Shown here: positions 32,154 through 39,526 of the stretch, in pieces
How positions within the stretch are numbered: position 1 is the stretch's first letter
How the letters are laid out: every line of letters begins with the position of its first letter
Assembly (NCBI GenBank): GCA_023241745.1
Contig: JALQCY010000006.1
Span: 248,001-312,000 of the forward strand
Length of the DNA: 64,000 nt
Source of the DNA: Isoptericola peretonis
Lineage (GTDB): Bacteria; Actinomycetota; Actinomycetes; Actinomycetales; Cellulomonadaceae
Direction of reading: 5' to 3'
The notes under the pieces: generated by a model
What the model saw: only the letters and a program-made list of their open reading frames with translations
What the model was told of the DNA's origin: nothing
The model's database searches: none
Position numbers and translations under genes: made by a program

Positions 32154-34166
32154 ATGACTGCCGACGCCACCGGGCTGCGGTCCGGTATCGACCTCTCCGC
32201 TCTCGACCAGGACGTCCGCCCGCAGGACGACCTGTACCGCCACGTCAACGGGCGCTGGCTCGCCCAGCACCAGATCCCCGCCGACCGCGCGATGGACGGC
32301 GCGTTCCGCGCCCTGCACGACCTCTCCGAGGAGCGCGTCCGCGCGATCATCACCGACCTCGCCGCGACCGAGGACCTCGACCCCGCGTCCACGCCCGCCA
32401 AGATCGGCGCGCTGTACGCCAGCTTCCTCGACACGGACCGTGTGCAGCGGCTCGGCACGGAGCCGATCGCCGAGGAGCTCGCGCAGATCGCCGCCGCCAC
32501 GTCGCCCGCGGAGCTCGTCGACGTCCTGGGCGCGCTGCAGCGCACCGGCGGCGGCGGCGCCGTCGCGTTCTACGTGGACAACGACGCCAAGGACCCCGAG
32601 ACGTACGTGACCTACCTCGTGCAGGGCGGGCTCGGCCTGCCCGACGAGGCGTACTACCGCGAGGACCAGTACGCGCCGGTGCGGGAGAAGTACGCGCCGC
32701 ACCTGGCGCGCATGCTGAGCATCGCCGGCGTCGCCGCGGGCTCGGCGTGGGGCGCCGACGCCGAGGACGCGGCGGCCCGCGTCCTCGCCCTCGAGACGAA
32801 GCTCGCCGCCCACCACTGGGACGTGGTGCGCGACCGCGACGCCGACCTCACGTACAACCCGATGACGCTCGCCGACCTCGTCGAGCAGGCGCCCGGCTTC
32901 GACTGGCGCGCCTGGGCGACGGCGCTGGGCGCGCCCGCCGGGTCCCTCGACGCGCTGGTCGTGCGCGAGCCCTCGTTCGCCACCGGGTTCGCCGAGCTGT
33001 GGCGCTCCGAGCCGCTCGCGGACTGGAAGCTCTGGGCCGCGTACCACCTGGTCACCGCTCGCGCCGCCTACCTCGACGACGCCACCGTCGAGGCCAACTT
33101 CGACTTCTACGGCCGCACGCTGTCGGGCGCCCAGGAGGTCCGCGACCGCTGGAAGCGCGGCGTCGCCCTCGTCGAGCGCGCGCTCGGCGAGGCGGTCGGC
33201 GAGCAGTACGTCGCCCGGCACTTCCCGCCGGAGCACAAGGAGCGGATGGACACGCTGGTGGCGAACCTGGTGGCCGCCTACCGCGAGTCCATCGAGGCGC
33301 TCGACTGGATGACGCCCGAGACCAAGGTCAAGGCGCTCGCGAAGCTCGAGCGGTTCACGCCCAAGGTCGGTTACCCGGTGAAGTGGCGCGACTACTCCGC
33401 CCTCGAGGTCGACGCCGCGGACCTCGTCGGCAACGTCCGCCGCGCCCACGCCTTCGAGCAGGACCACGAGCTCGGCAAGATCGGGCGGCCGATCGACCGC
33501 GACGAGTGGTTCATGACCCCGCAGACGGTCAACGCCTATTACAACCCGGGCATGAACGAGATCGTCTTCCCGGCCGCGATCCTGCAGCCGCCGTTCTTCG
33601 ACCCGGACGCCGACGACGCGGTGAACTACGGCGGGATCGGCGGCGTCATCGGGCACGAGATCGGCCACGGCTTCGACGACCAGGGCTCGAAGTACGACGG
33701 CGACGGCCGCCTCGAGGACTGGTGGACGGAGGCCGACCGCTCCGAGTTCGAGAAGCGCACGAAGGCCCTCATCGCCCAGTACGACGCGTTCCGTCCCGCG
33801 CAGCTGCCCGCCGACGGCCCGCACGTCAACGGTGCCCTCACGATCGGCGAGAACATCGGCGACCTCGGCGGGCTGTCGATCGCGATCAAGGCCTACCGCA
33901 TCGCGCTCGGCACCTCGCTGGACGACGCGCCCGTCGTCGACGGGCTGACCGGGCTCGAGCGCATCTTCCTCGGCTGGGCGCAGGTGTGGCAGTCGAAGGG
34001 CCGCGACGAGGAGATCGTGCGGCGCATCGCCACCGACCCCCACTCCCCCAACGAGTTCCGCTGCAACGGCGTGGTCCGTAACCTCGACGAGTTCCACGCC
34101 ACCTACGGCGTCGGCCCGGACGACGAGCTGTGGCTCGCCCCGGACGAGCGCGTGCGCATCTGGTGA
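32154..34166 (+). CDS. M13 family metallopeptidase (neprilysin-like, PepO)
   Basis: The 670-residue protein has the M13 zinc site GGVIGHEIGHGFDDQG (HExxH) near residue 500 and the downstream Glu in IGENIGDLGG. The N-terminal M13 domain begins DVRPQDDLYRHVNGRWL. No signal peptide is visible, unlike many relatives, so it may be cytoplasmic like several actinobacterial PepO proteins, or exported by an unknown route. ATG at 32154 follows TAGGGT (32142-32147) by 6 nt, so it is leaderless. It is expected to cleave oligopeptides. Confidence 0.93.
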   Translation: MTADATGLRSGIDLSALDQDVRPQDDLYRHVNGRWLAQHQIPADRAMDGAFRALHDLSEERVRAIITDLAATEDLDPASTPAKIGALYASFLDTDRVQRLGTEPIAEELAQIAAATSPAELVDVLGALQRTGGGGAVAFYVDNDAKDPETYVTYLVQGGLGLPDEAYYREDQYAPVREKYAPHLARMLSIAGVAAGSAWGADAEDAAARVLALETKLAAHHWDVVRDRDADLTYNPMTLADLVEQAPGFDWRAWATALGAPAGSLDALVVREPSFATGFAELWRSEPLADWKLWAAYHLVTARAAYLDDATVEANFDFYGRTLSGAQEVRDRWKRGVALVERALGEAVGEQYVARHFPPEHKERMDTLVANLVAAYRESIEALDWMTPETKVKALAKLERFTPKVGYPVKWRDYSALEVDAADLVGNVRRAHAFEQDHELGKIGRPIDRDEWFMTPQTVNAYYNPGMNEIVFPAAILQPPFFDPDADDAVNYGGIGGVIGHEIGHGFDDQGSKYDGDGRLEDWWTEADRSEFEKRTKALIAQYDAFRPAQLPADGPHVNGALTIGENIGDLGGLSIAIKAYRIALGTSLDDAPVVDGLTGLERIFLGWAQVWQSKGRDEEIVRRIATDPHSPNEFRCNGVVRNLDEFHATYGVGPDDELWLAPDERVRIW

Positions 34167-34169
34167 ACC

Positions 34170-34219
34170 CGCACGACGAAGCCGCCGGCCGTGGTCACGG
34201 TCGGCGGCTTCGTCGTGCG
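34170..34219. terminator. Bidirectional terminator after the M13 peptidase gene
   Basis: Perfect 18-bp arms (34170-34187, 34202-34219) with a 14-nt loop lie between the M13 gene and the convergent membrane protein gene. Confidence 0.85.
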
Positions 34220-34238
34220 CGGGCGGGGCGTCCGCCGG

Positions 34239-35354
34239 TCAGCTGATGCCCGCCCGGGCGAGGGAGAACCCCTTGCCCGTCGGGTCGTGGGTGCACGACA
34301 TGCCCGTCTCGTCGCTGCTGCAGGTGAAGTCGCCCTCGGTGATCGAGTCGCCGTAGTCCAGGACGTCGACGTCGGCGCCCGCGGCCTTCGGCTGCTCGTT
34401 CGCCGGGACGCACGGCTGGTCGACCGTCCCCTCGGCGTCGACCGTCACGACGTACCCCGTGGTGCCGTCGCAGCCCTCCGCCGGGGCGGGCTGCTGGTTG
34501 AGCTCGGCGATGCCGCAGGACGCGCCGTCGGCGTAGATGGAGCAGGTGATGTTCGTGGACGGCGCGGCGAAGAGCGCCAGCTGCTCGCCCTGCATCGGCG
34601 GCGTCTCCGACGGCGACGCGGACGCCGACGGGGTCGACGCGACCTGGCCGTCGGCCTCCGGGGTGCTGGGCGACGACGAGGTGAGGATCTGCACGGCGAA
34701 CACCGCCGCCATCCCGAGGAGCAGGACGTCGACCACGATGAAGGCGATCCAGCCGGCCGAGAGCCGGCGCCGGCGACGCGGCGGACCGGGCGGGGGCGGC
34801 GGCGCGGCGGCGCTCCCCGCGGCAGGGTACGCCCCGGTCGGCGCGTGCGCCGCGGGGGCCTGCGGCGCGTGCGGCTGCTGCGCGTACGGCTGCTGCACCT
34901 GGGTCGTCGCCGCGTACCCGCCCTGCGCCGGGTAGCCCGGCTGGGGCGCGTAGCCCGGCTGCGGGGCATAGCCCTGCTGCGTCGCGTACCCCTGGGACGC
35001 GTAGTCCTGTGACGCGTAGCCCTGTGACGCGTAGGCGGGCGGGTACTGCCCCGTGGCCTGAGCGGCCGGGGCGGCCGGCGGGAGCTGCTGCGTGGGCTGG
35101 TGCACGGCGGGCTCGGCGGCCGCGGCGGGCGGCGGGGGCACCGGCGCGTGGACGGTCGGGGTGCCGGATGCCGGGGAAACCGCGGCGGACGGGGCGGTGA
35201 CCTGCTGCAACGGCACGTCGGCCATCGGGTCGACCGAGGACGGGCGTCGGTACGCGGACGCGACGCGGCGCACACCGGCGCCGGGCGAGGCCGGCGGCAC
35301 GGTCGGCGGCCTGCCGTCGGGACCCGGTGGGGGCGGCGGAACGGTGCCGGACAT
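34239..35354 (-). CDS. Membrane protein with Pro/Ala/Gln/Tyr-rich repeats and a cysteine-rich extracellular domain
   Basis: I do not recognise the family. Of 371 residues, about 1-205 are low-complexity, with repeated units of the form YASQGYASQDY and YAPQPGYAPQPG. A single membrane segment (WIAFIVVDVLLLGMAAVFAVQIL) follows a basic RRRRRL. The C-terminal domain of about 145 residues has six cysteines, likely disulfide-bonded outside the cell. The layout resembles actinobacterial envelope proteins with a disordered cytoplasmic tail. ATG at 35354 has GGAGGGAG upstream. A Thr/Ser-rich linker follows the membrane segment. Confidence 0.8.
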   Translation of the reverse strand: MSGTVPPPPPGPDGRPPTVPPASPGAGVRRVASAYRRPSSVDPMADVPLQQVTAPSAAVSPASGTPTVHAPVPPPPAAAAEPAVHQPTQQLPPAAPAAQATGQYPPAYASQGYASQDYASQGYATQQGYAPQPGYAPQPGYPAQGGYAATTQVQQPYAQQPHAPQAPAAHAPTGAYPAAGSAAAPPPPPGPPRRRRRLSAGWIAFIVVDVLLLGMAAVFAVQILTSSSPSTPEADGQVASTPSASASPSETPPMQGEQLALFAAPSTNITCSIYADGASCGIAELNQQPAPAEGCDGTTGYVVTVDAEGTVDQPCVPANEQPKAAGADVDVLDYGDSITEGDFTCSSDETGMSCTHDPTGKGFSLARAGIS

Positions 35355-35577
35355 TCTGGACTCCCTCCAGTACGGTCGGGCGGCGCCGGGCGGGAGTGCC
35401 GGGCACCCTCGCCGCGACGACGCACCCGGCAGGATGTCACGATCCGGACTCGGCGGTCGAACCCGTGGCCGCGGGAGGCCGGGAAAGCCGTGCGTCCACC
35501 GGTGCCCGAGGTGGCATCATCGTGCGCGAGCCGGCGTGCCCATCACACGCCGCACATCTTGAGACGAGGGAGAACCC

Positions 35578-38142
35578 GTGCCCGGAGAGAACCTGACCCG
35601 CGCCGAGGCGATCGAGCGCGCCGATGTCGTCACCGACGTCGAGTCGTACGCGATCGACCTGGACCTGACCACCGGACCGAGCACGTTCTCGTCCACCACC
35701 GTCATCCGGTTCTCCGCGAGGCCTGGCGCGAGCACGTTCGTCGACCTGGTGGCCCCCTCCGTGCGGGAGGTCGTGCTCAACGGCCGCGCGCTGGACCCGG
35801 CCGAGGTGTTCGCCGACTCGCGCATCGCCCTGACCGACCTGGCCGCGCAGAACGAGCTGCGCGTCGTCGCCGACTGCGCCTACACCAACACGGGCGAGGG
35901 CCTGCACCGCTTCGTCGACCCGGTCGACGGCGAGGTCTACCTCTACACGCAGTTCGAGGTGCCGGACGCCCGCCGCGTGTTCGCCACCTTCGAACAGCCC
36001 GACCTCAAGGCCCCGTTCCAGGTGACCGTCACCGCGCCCGCCGCCTGGCAGGTCGTGTCCAACCAGCCGACGCCCGAGCCCGCGACGGCCACGCACGCGA
36101 CGGACGCCGACGTCCCGACCGCCACGTGGACCTTCGAGCCGACGCCGCGCATCTCGTCCTACCTCGTGGCCCTCGTCGCGGGTCCGTACGCCGTGCAGCG
36201 GGGCGAGCTCACGTCGTCCGACGGCCGCACGATCCCCCTCGGCGTGTTCTGCCGCTCCTCGCTCGCCGAGCACCTGGACGCGGACTACATCATGGAGACC
36301 ACCCGCAAGGGCTTCGACTTCTACGAGTCGACCTTCGGCGTGCCCTACCCGTTCGACAAGTACGACCAGCTGTTCGTGCCCGAGTACAACATGGGCGCGA
36401 TGGAGAACCCCGGCTGCGTCACGTTCACCGAGTCGTACGTCTTCCGCTCCCAGGTGACCGACGCCGTGCGCGAGCGCCGCGTCGTGACGATCCTGCACGA
36501 GCTGGCCCACATGTGGTTCGGCGACCTCGTCACCATGAAGTGGTGGAACGACCTGTGGCTCAACGAGTCGTTCGCGGAGTACGCGTCCACGCTCGCCACG
36601 GCCGAGGCCACCGAGTGGGAGGCCGCCTGGACCACGTTCTCCGCGATGGAGAAGACCTGGGCGTACCGCCAGGACCAGCTGCCCTCCACGCACCCGATCG
36701 TCGCGGAGATCCGCGACCTCGAGGACGTCCAGGTCAACTTCGACGGCATCACCTACGCCAAGGGCGCGTCCGTGCTCAAGCAGCTCGCCGCGTGGGTGGG
36801 TCGCGACGAGTTCCTGAGCGGCGTCTCGGCCTACTTCCGCAAGCACGCCTGGTCCAACACCGAGCTGCGCGACCTGCTCGTCGAGCTCGAGGCCACCAGC
36901 GGGCGCGACCTCACCGCCTGGTCGGAGGCGTGGCTCGAGACCGCCGGCGTCAACACGCTGCGCCCGGAGATCGACGTGGACGCCGAGGGCCGCATCACCG
37001 CCTTCGCCGTGCTGCAGTCCGCCCCGGCCGACTACCCCACGATCCGCCCGCACCGCCTCGGCATCGGCTTCTACGACCTCGTGGACGGGGCGCTGACGCG
37101 CACGCACCAGGTCGTCATCGACGTGGACGGCGAGCGCACCGACGTGCCCGAGCTGGTCGGCCGCGAGCGCCCGGCGCTCGTCCTGCTCAACGACGAGGAC
37201 CTCGCCTACGCGAAGATCCGCCTCGACGAGGTCTCGCTCGCCGCGGCCGTGGAGCACCTGTCGCGCATCTCCGACCCGCTGGCCCGGTCCCTCGTCTGGG
37301 GCTCGGTCTGGGACGCCGTGCGCGACGGCGAGACCCCGGCGTCGGCGTACGTCGACCTGGTGCTCGGGAACATCGCCGCGGAGACGGAGTCGACCACCGT
37401 CCGCACCACGCTCAACCAGCTCGGGCTGGCGGCGCGGTCGTACGTGGCACCGGAGCGGCGTGCGGCGACGCTCGCGCGCATCGGCGACCGGCTGTGGGAC
37501 CTCGCGCAGCAGGCGGCCCCGGGATCCGACCTGCAGCTGCAGCTCGTGAAGTTCTTCGCGCAGCTCGCATCGACGCCCGACCACGTGGCCCCGCTGCGCG
37601 GGCTGCTCGACGGGACCGTCGTCCTGGACGGCCTCGCCGTGGACACCGACCTGCGGTGGGAGCTGCTCGAGAGCCTCGTGCAGCTCGGTGCTGCCGAGGC
37701 GGACGAGATCGACGCCGCCCTCGCCCAGGACGACACCGCGACCGGCCGCCAGGCGGCGGCCCGGGCGCGCGCCGCCGTCCCCACCGTCGAGGGCAAGGAG
37801 GCCGCGTTCGCGTCCGTCGTCGACCGAACGGACGTGCCGAACGCGATCATCCGCTCCACGGCCGCGGGCTTCGTGCACGTCACCGACCCGGCGGTGCTGG
37901 AGCCCTTCGCCGCCCGCTACGTCGACGCGCTGCTGCCGATCTGGACCACGCGCAGCTACCACATCGCCGAGGAGCTCATCGAGGGCCTGTACCCGGCGCC
38001 GCTGGCGTCGACCGCGCTGCGCGACGCCGTCCGCAGCTGGCTGGACGCCCAGGCGGACGCCCCCGCAGCCCTGCGCCGCATGGTCGTCGAGCAGCTCGCC
38101 GGCACCGAGCGCGCGCTCGCCGCACAGGCCGCCGACGCCTGA
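35578..38142 (+). CDS. pepN: Aminopeptidase N (M1 family)
   Basis: The 854-residue enzyme removes N-terminal residues from peptides. The exopeptidase motif is MGAMENPG near residue 275 and the zinc site HELAHMWFGDLVTMKWWNDLWLNESFAEY has HExxH plus the downstream Glu. A C-terminal ERAP1-like domain follows. It is the actinobacterial PepN type, cytoplasmic with no signal peptide. GTG at 35578 has GAGGGAG upstream. The 223-nt gap upstream holds no gene and no clear promoter. An array of 22-bp repeats starts 26 nt after the stop. Confidence 0.95.
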   Translation: MPGENLTRAEAIERADVVTDVESYAIDLDLTTGPSTFSSTTVIRFSARPGASTFVDLVAPSVREVVLNGRALDPAEVFADSRIALTDLAAQNELRVVADCAYTNTGEGLHRFVDPVDGEVYLYTQFEVPDARRVFATFEQPDLKAPFQVTVTAPAAWQVVSNQPTPEPATATHATDADVPTATWTFEPTPRISSYLVALVAGPYAVQRGELTSSDGRTIPLGVFCRSSLAEHLDADYIMETTRKGFDFYESTFGVPYPFDKYDQLFVPEYNMGAMENPGCVTFTESYVFRSQVTDAVRERRVVTILHELAHMWFGDLVTMKWWNDLWLNESFAEYASTLATAEATEWEAAWTTFSAMEKTWAYRQDQLPSTHPIVAEIRDLEDVQVNFDGITYAKGASVLKQLAAWVGRDEFLSGVSAYFRKHAWSNTELRDLLVELEATSGRDLTAWSEAWLETAGVNTLRPEIDVDAEGRITAFAVLQSAPADYPTIRPHRLGIGFYDLVDGALTRTHQVVIDVDGERTDVPELVGRERPALVLLNDEDLAYAKIRLDEVSLAAAVEHLSRISDPLARSLVWGSVWDAVRDGETPASAYVDLVLGNIAAETESTTVRTTLNQLGLAARSYVAPERRAATLARIGDRLWDLAQQAAPGSDLQLQLVKFFAQLASTPDHVAPLRGLLDGTVVLDGLAVDTDLRWELLESLVQLGAAEADEIDAALAQDDTATGRQAAARARAAVPTVEGKEAAFASVVDRTDVPNAIIRSTAAGFVHVTDPAVLEPFAARYVDALLPIWTTRSYHIAEELIEGLYPAPLASTALRDAVRSWLDAQADAPAALRRMVVEQLAGTERALAAQAADA

Positions 38143-38168
38143 CCTGCGACCCGTCCCGCCCCGCCCCG

Positions 38169-38246
38169 CGAGATAGAGAACCCCACCGCGAGATAGAGAA
38201 CCCCTCGCGCCGAGATAGAGAACCACACCGGGTGAGATAGAGAGAC
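38169..38246 (+). repeat. Tandem 22-bp-period array of CGAGATAGAGAACC (four copies)
   Basis: Copies start at 38169, 38189, 38211 and 38233, so the spacing is 20, 22 and 22 nt. The 14-nt core is conserved (the last copy is TGAGATAGAGAGAC) and the spacers of 6-8 nt vary. The array lies just downstream of pepN in sense orientation. It is inverted relative to the second array at 39405-39526, and the stretch from 38189 for about 31 nt is identical to part of that array. Confidence 0.85.
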
Positions 38247-38257
38247 CCGGACGACAT

Positions 38258-38298
38258 GCGGACGCCCCCGGAGGTGATTCACCTCCGGGGGCGTCCGC
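38258..38298. terminator. Bidirectional terminator between pepN and the AbiEi-like gene
   Basis: Perfect 20-bp arms (38258-38277 and 38279-38298) with a 1-nt centre form the strongest hairpin of the window. It ends both pepN and the minus-strand gene that stops at 38321. Confidence 0.85.
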
Positions 38299-38320
38299 CG
38301 TGTCGCGACAGCGAACGAGC

Positions 38321-39313
38321 TCACGCCCGCCGGGCCGCCGCGCCTGCGTCGCTCGACAGAACGAGCTTCCCTCTCCCGGCGAGCGCGCGCCACACCCGCA
38401 CGTGGAACGCGTGCGGGTGATCGATGTCGGGCCAGCCGGAGCGGACGATGCGCCATCCCTCCTCCTCGATGGCGCGTTGCCGGGCCCGCTCCCGACGGCG
38501 GACCTCGTCCGGGTCCCCGTCGGCCAGTTCCGTGTACTTGACCTCGCCGTCGAACTCGATCCCGACTCTCGCGGCAGGCCAGCCGAGGTCCACCCATCGC
38601 GGTCCGAGGGACGTCAGGACGGGGATCTGCGTCGTCGGACGCGGCAGCCCCGCCTCGATGAGGCCGTACCTGGTGAGGGTCTCCCCCGGGGACTCCGCAC
38701 CCGTGTCGGCGATATCCAGCACCCGGCGGGCCTGGACCACGCCTCTCTTCCCGCGCGACTCGTCGATGATCCGGCGCACGAGCGATCGGTCCGCGCCATG
38801 CCGCAGGGCGCAGTCCATGACCACGAGCGCAGACTCGAACGAGAGCGTCCGGGCACAGTCCACGGCGGTGCGTTCCAGGCTGGTCACGGGCACGCCCCCT
38901 GCCTCGTCACGGTCGCGCTCCGGCAGCCGCGTCCAGTGCCGGCTCATGAGGAACCGGTGATCCCATGAGTCGTCCTCCCGACGGACCTGAGGCGGGTACA
39001 GCTGTGTCAGGTGCACCCGGTCGGCGAGCCGATAGGTCCACATGCCGTGCAGCAGTGCCGCCGTCTCGTGGCTGAACCACACGTCGCTGTCGAGCGAGCT
39101 CCAGGCCGCGACCACCCGGGCGAGCACGAGCTCACGCCGAGCGCGGGCCTCCACCGCGCCCGGCGATACCGGGACGTAGACGCCGGGACGGAGGCGCGTC
39201 AGCTCGGCATCGACCTCCGCCAGACGCTCGACCTCGGGCATTCCACGTGCGGTCAGCAGCGGGGGAAGGTCCGGCGGAATCAGCTGAGGCGGCGCGGGAC
39301 GTGTCCAGTTCAC
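38321..39313 (-). CDS. AbiEi-like/DUF559 (PD-(D/E)XK-type) protein
   Basis: About 330 residues. The N-terminal part (LRPGVYVPVSPGAVEARARRELVLARVVAAW and VWFSHETAALLHGMW) resembles AbiEi-type antitoxin or transcriptional-regulator domains. The C-terminal part resembles DUF559/Vsr-like nucleases: SLGPRWVDLGWPAARVGIEFDGEVKYTE with candidate D, E/D and K residues, then an RRRERARQRAIEEEGWRIVRSGW helix and strand. Many such genes exist in actinobacteria, usually without a known partner. GTG at 39313 is preferred since CAGGGT lies 7 nt upstream; GTG 39322 is possible. It lies between two inverted repeat arrays. Activity is unproven. Confidence 0.75.
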   Translation of the reverse strand: MNWTRPAPPQLIPPDLPPLLTARGMPEVERLAEVDAELTRLRPGVYVPVSPGAVEARARRELVLARVVAAWSSLDSDVWFSHETAALLHGMWTYRLADRVHLTQLYPPQVRREDDSWDHRFLMSRHWTRLPERDRDEAGGVPVTSLERTAVDCARTLSFESALVVMDCALRHGADRSLVRRIIDESRGKRGVVQARRVLDIADTGAESPGETLTRYGLIEAGLPRPTTQIPVLTSLGPRWVDLGWPAARVGIEFDGEVKYTELADGDPDEVRRRERARQRAIEEEGWRIVRSGWPDIDHPHAFHVRVWRALAGRGKLVLSSDAGAAARRA

Positions 39314-39404
39314 GAGCGACACCCTGGCGGCGCGTGGGTTGCGGCGTCACCACCCGTCCGACGACCTGTGGACAACGGACGCCGACGGCGCGTTGGGGGC
39401 AGGC

Positions 39405-39526
39405 CTCTCTATCTCGCAGAGTGCGGTTCTCTATCTCGCGCAGTGCGGTTCTCTATCTCGGCACCGGAGATTGTCTATCTCGGCGCGAGGGGTTCTCTAT
39501 CTCGACGGGGCGCGCGCTCTATCTCG
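39405..39526 (-). repeat. Tandem 22-bp-period array of CGAGATAGAGAACC (six copies, minus strand)
   Basis: Read on the minus strand, six copies of CGAGATAGAG start at 39526, 39504, 39482, 39460, 39438 and 39416, exactly 22 nt apart each time. Three copies have the full core; the others vary in the last four bases. The first copy contains the malQ stop codon TAG. The 8-nt spacers vary. The array is in sense orientation relative to malQ and inverted relative to the array at 38.2 kb. Confidence 0.88.

Noticed and set aside
38169..39526. CRISPR array
   Set aside because: Repeats are 14 nt with 6-8 nt spacers, far below CRISPR sizes, and no cas gene is present.
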